Notes: generated by a model from the letters alone, not told the origin. A DNA stretch of 64,000 bases from Cycas panzhihuaensis (GCA_023213395.1 CM041465.1:247449741-247513740); one strand, 5' to 3'. Counted from the stretch's first letter, positions 9,809 to 21,839 are shown. Translations and numbers: made by a program.

Positions 9809-11123
9809 TCTTTGACTATCTAGCTTCCCAAAATAACTGTTCAACATCATTCGTATATAATCATACCACATGTCAACAATATAATTGTATATGTTAGCAT
9901 GGTTACTCAAGATTTGATAGAATGCCAATCAAAATATGGGATTGGAGTTAGTTTAAATATGATGCATAGAAAGGTATGATTTAATCCATATTTATAAATA
10001 ACTAAACCATTCCCTTATTTTATATGATATTAGTTGTTAATATAGTATAGTCTAATAGTAACTTATTTGTAAACTTTAAGCTCATTCATGATGAATGTTA
10101 CATATCTTAAGATATACTCATTATGTGATATTTTATATGCAAATTTCTATTATTTAAAGCTTACTTTCTCCTATCAAATCACTTTGGTATAAGTCTTTGT
10201 AATAGCTCGCCTAAAGAGATGGTGTCACTTTTTTGTTAGAAGGAGATGTTCTTATTCTACTCTGAGGTAGGTTAACTATGGATTCTATGTAGTTTGTAGG
10301 GGGGTTCATGCCCTCTTCATTTCTGCTAGAGGTCTCCTTTCGCTATGCTTATTCAAAGATGAGCTTTAATGACATTGTTCTAGTGTTTAAATATTTGGTA
10401 TGAAGTCCCTCTATCCCTTCCAACAACGGAAAAGTTAGACATGTATCTTGACAATTATGAGATTCCGTTGTTGGAAGGGATACAGGGACTTCATACCAAA
10501 TATTTAAACACTAGAACAATGTCATTAAAGCTCATCTTTGAATAAGCATAGCGAAAGGAGACCTCTAGCAGAAATGAAGAGGGCATGACCCCCCAAAACT
10601 ACATAGAATCCATAGTTAACCTACCTCAGAGTAGAATAAGAACATCTCCTTCTAACAAAAAAGTGACACCATCTCTTTAGGTGAGCTATTACAAAGACTT
10701 ATACCAAAGTGATTTGATAGGAGATATTAAGCTTTAAATAATAGAATTTTTCATATAAAATATCACATACTGAATATATCTTAAGATATGTAACATTCAT
10801 CATGAATGAGCTTAAAGTTTACAAATAAGTTACTATTAGACTATACTATATTAACAACTAATACCATATAACCATGTCACACATTATTTAATTATAAATC
10901 AGTTACATCTAAAATAAGGGAATGGTTTAGTTATTTATAAATATGGATTAAATCATACCTTTCTATACATCATATTTAAACTAACTCCAATCCCATATTT
11001 TGATTGGCATTCTATCAAATCTTGAGTAAGCATGCTAACATATACAACTATATTGTTGACATGTGGTATGATTATATGCAAATGATGTTGAACAGTTATT
11101 TTGGAAAGCTAGATAGTCAAAGA
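9809..11123. repeat. 1.3-kb palindrome with a 31-bp spacer
   Basis: The left arm (9809-10431, 623 bp) and right arm (10463-11123, 661 bp) are reverse complements with few mismatches. The outer ends read TCTTTGACTATCTAGCTT and its complement; the inner ends read CCAACAACGGAA and its complement. The right arm has about 38 extra bp near 10865-10920. The spacer is 10432-10462. No long ORF lies in either arm. No target-site duplication or known transposon end was found at the outer borders. A transcript would fold into a very long hairpin. Confidence 0.9.
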
Positions 11124-13216
11124 TAATCCAGTGTTTCATAAGCTTTCATCAACAAAAAATAAAAAGTTGCTTTTGGTGATGACAATACTCAACAAATTCA
11201 AGGACAAGGTGTTGTTTCTGTTCAAACAAGTAGTGGAGAAAAAAAAAATTTAGAATGTTTTGCTTGTATTTGGATTAAAAAGGAATTTGTTATTTGTTGG
11301 TCAAATAATGGAACAAAAACAGGTTAGTGTTTGACAATGGTGAATGTGAAATTAGTAATAGGTTAAGTAATGGAATGATTGTTGTTGAAGGTCAAATGAC
11401 TAAAGATAGATTGTTCACACTTGTGCTTTGTCCACAAACTCAAGTCTCGAATACTCCAATTGTTGTTGATAGTGTACATTGGCATTATTGATATGGTCAT
11501 CTCAATTATGGTGGACTTGTTATTTTAAAGAAGAAATAGATGGTGAAAGGTCTTCCATTCATTCAATGTAATAATGATATGTATGAAGGCTGCATTTATG
11601 GTAAATAGCATAGAGATAAATTTCTAGAATCTCGATATCAAGTCCATCATCTTTTAGAGTTGGTGCATGCTAATTTGTGTGGCCCTATGTGGACATTATC
11701 ATTTGGAAATGCTAGATACTTCATGATCTTGGTTGATGGTTTCACAAAGAAGATTTGAATATATTTTTTCAAGGGAAAATCTGAAACATTTTTGAGATTT
11801 ATTGAGTTTAGAGCAATGGTCGAAAGGCAAAGTGGATACAAGTTATAAATTCTTTGTTCAGATAATGGGGTGGAATTCGTCTCAAATGATTTTAGAGTTT
11901 TTTGCAATAAAGTTGGAATAAGAAGATAATTTACTGTAACAAAACCTTGATGAGAAATAAATTCACTCTCTCAATGTTCTTTATTGATGATTCGTTACAT
12001 ATATATACGAGTACAAGGTGGGTACAAATGGCAACCGCTCAACCATGTGATGCCACTTGTCAACTTAAGAAAGGAGGAAAGAGTGGTACATGACTCTTAC
12101 ATTAAATATTATAACCTAAGGTAAAACATTACCTTTTACATTTACAACTCCATATACACCTTAGCAAAATAGAATAGTTGAAAGGAAAATAAGAATTGTT
12201 ATGGAAATGACAAGATGCATGCTTAAAGCAAAGGAACTTGGAGATGAATTTTGGGCTAAACTAGTAAATACTGCAGTTTACTTGTTGAATAGAAGTCCTA
12301 CTAAGGCATTAGAGGGCTTAACTCCAAAAAAAGCTTGAACAGGTTATAAACATAATGTGAGTAATTTGAAAGTGTTTGGTTGTGTTGCATATGCACGTTT
12401 TTGATGAAAAGAGAACAAAGTTAGAAAGCAAAAACATCAAATCTATTTTCATAGGCTACTAAGTGAACAAAAGGCCTATAGATTATTTGATCCTTTGGCA
12501 AGGAAATTCTTTGTTAGTAGAGATGTTATCTTTGATGAACACGTTGCATACAAACCTAATGTTGATAAAGGCAAGGAGATTGTGATTGATGTTGAACCTA
12601 CTCAATCTTCTTCAAAAGGTGAATCAAGTTCAAGTCAAGTGCAAAGTAAAGGTCCAAAATGACTTGTGAGAACTCATATTCCGAGTGATATTTTTGATAT
12701 AAAATTTGAAAGAAGGCTAAGATGATCACAAGTTAGAGTCAATTATGCCTTAATGATTCAAGTAATGCAAAACAATGAACCTCACTATTGATATTGAAGG
12801 TAGAAAATCGACATTAATTGCATGGAATGTGAAGAAACAATCGACAATTTCCTTATCTACAATTGAAGCAAAGTATAAAGTAGTTGAAACAACAACTTGT
12901 AAAGCAATATGGCTCAAAGGATGCTATAGGATCAGCATCAAACTCAGATTGGACTAACAATGATTCATTGTGATAATCAGAGTACAATTTAGATGATGAA
13001 GAACCCAACGTTGCATAATAGACAAAACACATCAAGAAAAAACATCATTACATTCGAGAGCTAGTACAACAATGACAAATTGGACTAGTTTATTGCAAAA
13101 CTGAAGATCACGTTGTAGATATTTTCACCAAGGCATTATCCAAGTTCAAGCATTGCCAATTTAGAGAAAATTTTGTGTTTTCCCAAATGTGCATTATGGG
13201 AGAGTATAAGAGAAAA
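11124..13216 (+). pseudogene. Copia-1 pol remnant, RT deleted
   Basis: A decayed Ty1/copia polyprotein starting at the palindrome border. Protease-region sequence (KVAFGDDNTQQIQGQGVVSV) is followed by the integrase zinc region and core: ELVHANLCGPM, then LCSDNGVEFVSNDF, then NRIVERKIRIVMEMTRCMLK after the solo LTR. The start of the RT region (RVNYALMIQVMQNN) follows near 12735. It then jumps within a few codons to RNase H (STIEAKYKVVETTTCKAIWL, about 12860). Nearly all of RT is therefore missing. The first integrase Asp is Asn (HANLCGP). Many stops and frameshifts are present. Confidence 0.8.
11935..12140 (-). mobile_element. 206-bp solo LTR inside the Copia-1 integrase
   Basis: On the plus strand it begins TGTAACAAAACC, ends CCTTTTACA, and is flanked by TTTAC on both sides (11930-11934 and 12141-12145). 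It splits the integrase just before the TPYTP motif. On the minus strand it carries a TATATATATG promoter-like box followed by AATAAAG, which gives its orientation. There is no internal sequence, so it is a solo LTR from LTR-LTR recombination, or a very short element. Confidence 0.85.
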
Positions 13217-13567
13217 TGTAGGAGATAATACACATTTGTACATTATGTGATGTTGGCCAAATGTTGTGGGCGCCACACGAAAAGAAATTTGTATGTGCAT
13301 TATCATTTTATGATCAATACAAATTAAGGTATCTAATGATATCATTTATGATTATGGTGTGCATTGTTTCTGTTATTGTTGTGTTGATATTTTATTTTAC
13401 ATATTAATGCACCTACGCCTTGATAATTCATGTCCTCTCATTTGTTTTCAAATGTGCCTTAATATCGATGCATGCACCTTAGCTTGGAGTGTTTGCATTT
13501 GGTGTGCTACATCTAACTTTTGATTGTCTAATTCATTTTACTTGATTCGAATATGTGCCTTAATTTT
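13217..13567 (+). repeat. 3' LTR of Copia-1, interrupted by K
   Basis: Begins TGTAGGAGATAATAC directly after a purine-rich tract (about 13197-13216) that follows RNase H. It continues as AT-rich non-coding sequence until K inserts at 13568. The end of this LTR was not identified on the far side of K. Confidence 0.6.
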
Positions 13568-13917
13568 TGTTAGAAACATAGGTATCAATATATATACATG
13601 ACGATTGCAAACATAATTCAAAAATAAGTCTCATAGAATATAATCTTCTCCATTATGTCTTGTGATTGATATGAGTGCATATTTATAGTGCATAGTACAT
13701 ATTTATAATGCATGATCACCTCACGTTTGACCAATTACATGAAGTGACCATTATAACCTTCACCATGCACACGCCCTAATGACTTATTTTTAATATTCCT
13801 AATGAAAGAGTTAAGGGTGACTCCTTAACACTAATACATTTACTACTCTCTAACATTAATACCTCCCTAGTTAATATAGAACCATATTGCTTCTAACATT
13901 AAACATTATCTCTAACA
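13568..13917 (-). repeat. 3' LTR of element K
   Basis: 350 bp, TG to CA. It matches 17516-17846 along its length but has about 20 extra bases around 13675-13705 (a short duplication of the ATATTTATA region). The purine tract adjoins at 13918-13925. Confidence 0.88.
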
Positions 13918-14487
13918 CCCCCCTATAATGTTTAATATCATATCAAAACACTTTTAAACTATGCACTAAGGACAAACATTGCAACTGACTAGGAAACTAG
14001 ATGTTCCTTTGAATCTGCAATGTTTAATCTTTGGAAACCTTTTAAAAATGATGCCTAGAGTTTGGTTTTAAACTTGACTTGGTTCTAGATTGTAGTGACA
14101 ATCCTTGATTTTGATTAGATTCTTCAACATAATAGGTTCTTTCCAATGAAGTACTATTCTCTGATTACCTATTTTATGAGTTTCTACTTCAAAGTCTTTG
14201 AATTGCTTCAAGATCATAGTTGCTGTTACATCTATTATAGAACAAGAGTTATGTATCATGGGATCATGTCCCATTAAATAAAAACATGAGCTAGAGAAGT
14301 GAGATCCAAAAACTTGCTAAAAATCTTGAAGAGGGAAAAGGTAGAAAGATGATGATTCCTCCTTCTATTGTTAATGCTTGTTGATACTGTTGGAACTTGT
14401 TTTGTTTCCATAGCATAATTCTTGACTAACAGATTTGTTCCCCCCTTATCATTGAATGTGTAGAATGTTTCTTTCAAAGCAACGAGC

Positions 14488-14886
14488 ACAAAACTTGCAA
14501 CAATGGCCATGGTGACATTTTCTATGCCAAGTGAAATCACAAAGGGCTTGGTGTGAATACATTCAACCCCAAGACCATGGTCTAGTTATAGTTTGGCAAC
14601 AACCTTCCTAGTTGCTGTCATGAATTCCATCAAGAATGTAGCTCCCAAACCATTTACGATTAATGCAATCCTACTCTGTTGGTTCATTGAAACATTCTGT
14701 ATCTCCAATGATAAAATGTGTTTGAGAAAATGAGATACTTTTGATATCTACTGGTTGTAAATTGGCTAAAGCAAGTCCATATTCACCATGTATTCCATGC
14801 TAAGCTTCATCTTCCCAGGCTCTAGTTGGTCTGATGTGACCTGATTAGGAATGGTACACATTGATAAAACCATGCCCATTGTATCA
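14488..14886 (-). pseudogene. Dihydroxyacetone kinase (DhaK domain) fragment
   Basis: Read on the minus strand, successive frames give TMGMVLSMCTIPNQVTSDQL, EPGKMKLS, GIHGEYGLALANLQPVDI, then VSHFLKHIL and SRIALIVNGLGATFLMEF, ending with HTKPFVISLGIENVTMAIVA. These are consecutive blocks of the DhaK domain of plant dihydroxyacetone kinases, which phosphorylate dihydroxyacetone and triose sugars. At least two frameshifts and stops break it. About 130 residues of a protein near 600 are covered, with no sign of introns. It sits wholly inside element K, so it is a captured host-gene fragment. Confidence 0.8.
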
Positions 14887-15101
14887 ATCATTTGAATTAT
14901 GCAACTTGCTTTATCTTCAAATTCTAAATGATTAGATAGAAGAAAACTATTAGGCACATTTTCAATTTTCTTTATAGTGATAGGGCCATGCCCATTGTTT
15001 CAATCATTTGAATTATGCAACTTGCTTTAACTTCAAATTCTAAGCGATTAGATAGAAGAAAATTATTAGGCACATTTTCAATTTTCTTTGTAGTGATAGG
15101 G
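14870..15101 (-). repeat. 116-bp tandem duplication in element K
   Basis: Copies at 14870-14985 and 14986-15101 are identical in length and differ at a few positions. The unit length is not a multiple of three, so it shifts the frame at the upstream edge of the kinase fragment. Confidence 0.88.
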
Positions 15102-15700
15102 CCATCAGATTCACTTTCGATTTCTTTTGAAGTAACAAGATTAGAAATGAGTGATGAACCTTCAACATCTTGAGTTACTTCATTACAACCACCAATTGGT
15201 CATTTAATGATTTCATTATATTCGGCATGCTCAACAACAATAATTGTCTTATTAATAATGCATTTAGCAGATGCACATTCAAAAATAGTCTTGTCATCAG
15301 ATTGACATTCCTTTTCATCAACTTCAATACAAAATTCATCAATAATACTTTCTTCATCCTTTTTACCTATATCAGTTTTAAATTCTTCATTACTTGTATT
15401 TTGGTCATCTAGTTTTGGACCAAATTTCTCCTTTAGAATATTTCATGTTTTGTATGATCTACAAATTGGTTCTTTAACACTATCATGGATGTAACGATAT
15501 GTGTTTGTCTCTAGGGTATAATGAATCCAACTAAGTGCATAAGCATTATTCTATTGAAGTTCTAGTGTTGTATCTGTATAGCCTTCGAAAGGAATGTCCC
15601 ACCAATCAAAGGAAATAAACTAGGATGTCATATTGTTTGGCCATTCTAAATAATTTTCCTTAGTTAGCAAAAACAAACCCATAATAAGAAATAATTCTAA
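15102..15700 (-). pseudogene. Unrecognised coding-like segment in K
   Basis: On the minus strand, upstream of the kinase fragment, a frame with few stops gives an acidic sequence (KFGPKLDDQNTSNEEFKTD, then KKIENVPNNFLLSNRLEFE). An earlier block reads SFDWWDIPFEGYTDTTLEL. I recognise no family. It may be fused or captured sequence, or relic coding sequence of K itself. Confidence 0.3.
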
Positions 15701-17515
15701 CGGGAGCAAATATCAATCATTTCATACTTAAAATCTTACCTAGTATCTTTTTGTCTTTCAAAATTAGGGTTTTGAAATTTCTTGCTTCCGAGCACCTTTC
15801 TTCAAGCTCAAAATTGCCTTCCGCCTCCTTGTCCTTATTCCTAAAAAGTTATAAAGGTCAAAGAAAATGGTTTAACTCCTCAATGCTTTGGCATCTAATC
15901 ACATGCTATTTCACACAACCTTTAGCAGATGGATGGGGCGCTAGCAAACTCCAAATAAATATTCAATGCAATGTAATTTGTGCATAACTTTGAAAGAAAA
16001 CAAAACTTGCCTCTATGTTAAGAGAAACATGTCTTGTAGGAGCAGATTCAAAATCTTCGGCAGGTGAGAAGGGTTATGCGCTCATTTTGGAACGTCAATG
16101 GTGAACAACAATTGCATTGGGAGCTCTCAATTTCGAATGGAGCTATGCTTCAATTGATCTTCATGAATTGAGAGTGAACACACAACATGCATCATCAACA
16201 ACACGTCAATACCTCATCAACACACCCTACAACACACGGTGCATAATCTGATGACTTCAAACTTGCAAGCATGCCAAACCTGCATGCAACTTCAAACCCT
16301 ACAATTTGTTTGTAAATCTACGAGCATCTTCAACGAACTCTAGACTAGTCTGAGAAAATCCCACGCAGACTGGAATTGAAGAAAAGACCACATTAGGTAG
16401 GCAAACGTAGCCTCTCATAGCAGACAACCAACCAATGTGCTAGTTTACGGGAGGTGTAGATGCAATAATGTAGGTGTAACTTTCTTTAATAGGACGCCAT
16501 GAAGAAGTCACATTTGCCATCACAAATTTAGGGCACAAAACCCTTAATAATTGACGCCATATCCTTGACCGAAGCACTAAGAACAAATCACTCCAACGTC
16601 GAATGAAAAAACAAGTGAATAGTAACAAAGACACTTGATCGAAATGGCTTGGAGAGAGCATGCAAATGAAGCGCCAATGGGATTTGATTAAATTTTCCCT
16701 AGTGTGATCATATAACCTTAAGAAAAGATAGAGATTATGGCTTTAATGTAGATATGAGCCTTGGTGTTGGACTAGCTTGATATCTGCTAGTGCCTAGCAG
16801 AACATGCATCGTAGGCTGGCTTCTAGTGCGTGGTAAAGAAAACGGAAATTCACCTCCAGAATATTCGATCTCTACACCTTTCTAGAAGGAAACACCAGGC
16901 ACACTCTTATCAGATGTCATTCAAAAGTCTATAGCCTTTGTAATGGTGGTTGGCTACATGGTTTAGGCGACACAGGCATGGGGCAATCACGTAGAGAGAG
17001 AAGAAATAAAGTGACGCTCTATACAGAATGGCGACAATAGTCAAACATGCACGTGAACTAGTGGAAGGAGAATGCGAGGCTTATAGATGAACCACGTCAG
17101 GGTAACTCACCTCATGTAGATGAAGAAACAAAGGTAGAGCAGATCACATGGATGATCGAGCGGAGGGTGAGAAGTTTGGCACAAAACGACGATAGGACAA
17201 TTACGCGACTGGCAGAGGAATAGTGACAATCTGTAGAAGTGTTTGGAAATAACAACCCGGAATCCGTGTACTTATCCAACACAATCCTGAAATTAAAGCA
17301 GACTACTATGAAACAATATACAACTTTTACTTTGGAGATTACGACCACATTCCTGTGAGTAGAGGAAATGATTGATTGTTATTCTTCTTCTTCGAGAATG
17401 AATTACCATTCATGTCTCCACAAACTCGACTCAAATCTTTTCTAAGGCAGATAACAGACATTCTTTCAATCCTCCTCATTGTAATTGGTAGCATACATAA
17501 CCCACTCCAATACCA
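15701..17515 (-). other. Leader region of element K
   Basis: About 1.8 kb between the 5' LTR (right side) and the coding-like segment. Short unconvincing ORFs only. It contains the primer-site-like stretch next to 17516. Confidence 0.5.
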
Positions 17516-17846
17516 TGTTAGAAACACAAGTATCAGCATATATACATGACCATTGCAAACATAATTTAGAAATAAGTCTCATAGAATATAATTTTCTCCA
17601 TTATATCTTGTGATTGATATGAGTATATATTTATAATGCATGATCACCTCACGCTTGACCAATTACATGAAGTGACCGTTATAACCACCACTATGCACAT
17701 GCCTTAATGACTTATTTTTAATATTCCCAATGAAAGAGTTAAGGGTGACTCCATAACACTTAACATATTTACTACTCTCTAACATTAATACCACCCTAGT
17801 TAATATAAAACCATATTACTTCTAGCATTAAACATTATCCCTAGCA
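17516..17846 (-). repeat. 5' LTR of element K
   Basis: 331 bp. The terminal bases match the other LTR apart from CTAGCA in place of CTAACA. ATTTT follows at 17847-17851. Confidence 0.88.
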
Positions 17847-17851
17847 ATTTT

Positions 17852-18595
17852 GAACCTCTTTGTTTGATATTTGGTGATACATGCAGGGTTTTTCTCAATC
17901 TACCTTCCAACCACCTTACGAAGCAGCGGAAAGTCCAAATCCGAGCACAAACTTTGAGCGATGTTGGGATTAATACAAATCGTAGAACAGTACTAACAAT
18001 GGAGAAGGCTCAGGTTTTGTGCATGGAAAGTAGATCACAATAGTTATAGCTAAGGTTCTTCAAGTCGCAACAGATGGCCACAAACTCAAAATAGCAAATC
18101 ATGAACACACCCAAAAATGGATGGTGACAGTGAATAGCGCACATGAATGGACAACATAATTCTTTAGCATGGTAGAATGGACATCACTTCAGTCTTTCTC
18201 AAGTGTTTTGAAGGCTTCACAACAACACACCTTGTAATAAAGCAATAACTGCTCTAATATCAGTTGTGGCATGCCCACAATAAATAATCAACAATATATT
18301 GTGTCCACAGTAAATTAATAGCAGAGTAATAGAGTTGCATTAAAAAATATAAGTAAAATAACCAATGTCTAGTGATCTTCGAGGTGGGGCCGGGGGGGGT
18401 GGTGGATCTTCCCAAGGCATCAAAGTGCTACAATGGCTTTACGCCATCGTTTCAAAGAATACAAATTACTAGGGATCCCTTACTTATAGCCATAGGGTGG
18501 GGCTTATTTATTCTCTCTTTGAAAAACAAACTTCTTATTCTTTCTCTTAATATTTATTTCACATGCCTATTTGGAGTGGAATTCGTATTAATATA
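17852..18595 (-). other. Non-coding remnant with primer-site-like motif
   Basis: This is host sequence of K. Near 18252-18263 the plus strand has GCTCTAATATCA, two changes from the reverse complement of the tRNA-Met primer site. Sequence to its right (from about 18266) could be the 5' LTR of another decayed minus-strand element and the part to its left that element's leader. No second LTR is visible, so this stays tentative. Confidence 0.3.
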
Positions 18596-18624
18596 ATTAG
18601 GCTTGTTATAAGGAGCGAAGCATT

Positions 18625-20256
18625 TCCTCCTTTTCATTGATTACTTTCCATGAAAAGTTTGTGTCTATCCTTTGTAGGAGAAATCTCAAGCCTTCACTTG
18701 TTTCAAATAGTGTAAGGAAAGTGTAAAGAATGAAAGTGGACATAAGATCAAAATTCTACGAATTGATAATGTTGGAGAATACACTTCAAATGAGTTTAAT
18801 CAGTCCTGCAAGGATCATGGGATCGAAAAGCAATTTGCTACTTCCTACACACCTTAGTAGAATGGAGTGGTTGAGTGGATGAATAGGACCTTGGTCAAGA
18901 AAACCAAGTCCACGATAAAAGGCAAGGATGTTGCAAATTTCTTATGGGTTGTAGCTGCGAATACAATTGCTTATTTCACTATTATAATCTCTATAAAGGT
19001 TGTTAGAGACAAAACGCTTGAGGAGACTTGGATAGATAAGAAGTCGATTGCATGTCACTTGAAAAATTTTGGGTGTACAACGTGCATGCATAACCCAAAA
19101 GAGAAATGATAGAAGTAGGACAACAAAAGCACCAAATACATCCTTGTAGGATACTTTGAAGAGAGCAAAATGTACATATTTTTTGAGTTGCTGACCAAGA
19201 AAGTCTATACAACTTGATGTGTTATTTTCAATGAGGGTGATAAGTCAGATTTGAGTTCAATTGAAGTTGAGAAGTAGAATGAGGAGCAACTTGAATGCAT
19301 CTCTTCATAGGACCCAACTAACCTAATATTGAATTGTTTGTAGGTGAAATGATAGAGTTGCAATCATTTGAGTTTTGGGAGCTTGACTTTGAGCCTAAGA
19401 ATAAGTTTGAAAAAGATGCCACACCTCTGCATCCTTCTTCACAAAAGAGGTTGCCTTGGTGGTACTTGAAACCATGAAGGATACTAAGAAGTGGTTACTT
19501 GAGATTGAGGGTAAAAGAAAGTAAAAAATGTGATCTTTCACGTAGGTAAACTTTGCTTTTATGGCACGGGTGTTGAGTGCAGATGAGCCTTCTACTATTG
19601 AGAATGTAGTTAAAGAGCAAAAGTGGAATGATGCTATGGATGATGAAATCCAAGTAGTGAGAAAGAACCACACTTGAGATATAATGGAATTGCCTAGTGG
19701 GAGGTGGGTAATTGGTTGCAAATGGGTTTATAAGACCAAGTGCAGATTAGATGGATTTGTAGATAAACACAAGGCTAGACTTGTAGCTAAAGAGTTCAAG
19801 TAGCAAGGAGGGATCAATTACTAAGAGATGTTTACTCCAGTTGCGAAGATGAAAGCTATTTGACTCATTATGGTGATTGTTGTTCAATTCAATTGTTAGT
19901 TTCACCAGATGGATGTGAAAATTCCATTCTTGAATGGAGACTTATAAGAAGAAGTTTACATGGAGCAATTGCTTAGCTTTGTGCAAGAAGGTTAGGGGCA
20001 TTTGGTATGTTTTCTTAGAAATGCCTTGCATGGCCAAAAATAAGCTCCGAGACCCTAATATGAGAAGATTGATCAGCACCTTGAAAAACGGGTTTGAGAG
20101 ATCTCTAGATGACTCAAACTTGAACATCGAAGCTTTGGATGACAGAGTTATATTTGTGGTGTTGTACATTGACAACTTATTTATCATAGGTAATGAGATC
20201 AATATGATATTGAACCTGAAGATAAATATGGGTCATATATTTGAGATAATAGGTTT
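18625..20256 (+). pseudogene. Copia-2 integrase and RT, upstream part
   Basis: Integrase core pieces are recognisable: FLLFIDYFP, KIKILRIDNVGEYTSNEF, then NGVVEWMNRTLVKKTKSTI at 18860-18920. The RT follows: VIGCKWVYKTKCRLDGFVDK (about 19710), KHKARLVAKEFK, HQMDVKIPFLNGDL, and the catalytic loop drifted to VIFVVLYIDNLFIIGNEIN (about 20148-20205), where YVDD became YIDN. Numerous stops and frameshifts show long inactivity. Confidence 0.8.
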
Positions 20257-20712
20257 TGTTGTGTTCCTAAGATTTCCCCCAGTTTGGCCGACTTCTATTT
20301 GAGCAGTATTAAGAAGAATATTACCCAGCCTGGCCGACTTCTAATTGAAGTATTTTGATCACTAGAAATAAGAAGTTTGGGCCGCATCCCAAACCATCTT
20401 TGGAGGTTCTTTTGGTTGCATATTTTCTATTCGAGGGTTGTAACTAGCTCACCCATTTGGGGGCTGCAGTTTGAAGGGTTTCTCGCCTCGAAGAGGGAAG
20501 CTCATTCTTCAACAAAGACTAGGATTTTGTTGTATTTTCGCTCTACTTTTGGTATTATTTCATAATAAATATTATTATTTACTTCTGTGGATTCTGTAAT
20601 TCTTGTTCCTTGTTCATTTTCTTGTTGAATAACATCTAGTTATTATCTTTCCGTGAATTATTACCTGTGTTTTTGAGAAAAAATGCTATATAAGTAGAAC
20701 TAGATCGTTTCA
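20257..20712 (+). repeat. 5' LTR of element F
   Basis: 456 bp, beginning TGTTGTGTTCC and ending GTTTCA. Strand and order are fixed by the primer site at 20715. Confidence 0.93.
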
Positions 20713-20714
20713 AG

Positions 20715-20726
20715 TGGTATCAAAGC
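20715..20726 (+). other. Primer binding site of element F
   Basis: TGGTATCAAAGC, one base different from the perfect initiator tRNA-Met complement TGGTATCAGAGC, two bases inside the 5' LTR. Confidence 0.88.
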
Positions 20727-20838
20727 TTTGTTTCGAGGGGAAAGGGTAAGGTGAAAACTCAAAAGGGTCGGAAAATCTTTTTCCCCCAGGGAAGCAAAAA
20801 CGGAATTGAGGTCAGGGAAAAACCTAATTCCTGGAAGG

Positions 20839-21830
20839 ATGGCAGCCCAATCTAGAACTTTAGAGGAAAAAATTGAAGGTGCATCAAAATTAACTCAAAG
20901 CATAAAGGCTTTAACAATCTTAATCTAGGAGTTACTAGCAAAAGCAGATCAAGCAACACAGAATGTGTCGTGTGGAGAAATAGATAACAATAATACGTCA
21001 GGAATAGATCAGATGGATGCCTGGAACAATCAAGAAAACTAAGGAAATGAGACCAAGAGATTCGATGAACGAGTTTATGAAAGGAGATCTCCCAATATGG
21101 ATAATGGATGGAAAGGGGCAAGATTATTGTTGGAAAAATTTGATCAAGGAGTATCCAAGAATATCACAAATTGGATCTTACAAATGGAGAACTAGTTTAG
21201 GGTCTATAACTCAACAACTAAGGAAAATATGGAAATAACATCCTGACACTTAAACGAAAGGGCGTTAAGGTGGTACTATTGGTGGCAAAATATGAATTTA
21301 CCAATATAATAGACTTAGGAGAATCTAAGAGTAGGATTAGTACAACAATATGATGATTCTTGGAACATGGATTACTTTGCTCAATTAACACAATTACATC
21401 AACAAGGGACTGTCCAAGAATACACGAAATAGTTCCAAATGCTACAATGTATGGACTCAGAAAAAATATTGCAAGAATGTTTACTAGAGACTTATATCAG
21501 TGGATTGAAAAGTTAGATCAAATTTAGAGTTAAAGCAGTAGATCCACCACAACTCGAAGTAGCAATTCAGATAGCAAGAAATGTGGAGGCAGAATTTAGA
21601 GATAGTAGACCAACTTATACAAGGAGATATGAGCCACAATCATATCAGACCCAGAATCCCAATTAGGCAAAATCAGGAACAAAAGTAGGTCCTCCATTAG
21701 CTATAAAAAATACAGGAGAAAGTGCAGGAATAACAAAAGAGGAGCACATAAGGAAAGGGATGTGCTTCAAATGTGGAAGGAAATAGAATAAGGAACACCG
21801 GTGCTCGACAAAGAAGGTTTTCATGATCAA
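20839..21830 (+). pseudogene. Element F gag with zinc knuckle
   Basis: The frame starts at an ATG (MAAQSRTLEEKIEG). It includes a capsid core (RALRWYYWWQNMNLP, LVQQYDDSWNMDYFAQLTQL) and a nucleocapsid knuckle CFKCGRK-NKEHRC near 21766-21807, the gap being an in-frame stop. Several stops disrupt it. Confidence 0.8.
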
Positions 21831-21839
21831 TAATGAGGA

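Larger units (their letters stand above)
13568..17846 (-). mobile_element. Element K, non-autonomous LTR element with captured kinase fragment
   Basis: The LTRs (13568-13917, 350 bp, and 17516-17846, 331 bp) are flanked by ATTTT at 13563-13567 and 17847-17851. The right LTR is bordered by a primer-site-like stretch (minus strand TGGTATTGGAGTGG) and the left one by a minus-strand purine tract (TAGGGGGG), so K lies on the minus strand. The 3.6-kb interior has no gag, protease, integrase or RT. It holds a dihydroxyacetone kinase fragment (about 14488-14886), a 116-bp tandem duplication and other sequence I cannot identify. K must have depended on proteins from another Copia element. Confidence 0.9.

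Noticed and set aside
9809-11123. Palindrome as a Mutator-like or hAT MITE
   Set aside because: No 8-9 bp target duplication at the arm borders and no known terminal motif; left unclassified.
18372-18596. 74-codon plus-strand frame near a G-run
   Set aside because: No motif, low-complexity start, and it sits in probable LTR remnant sequence.
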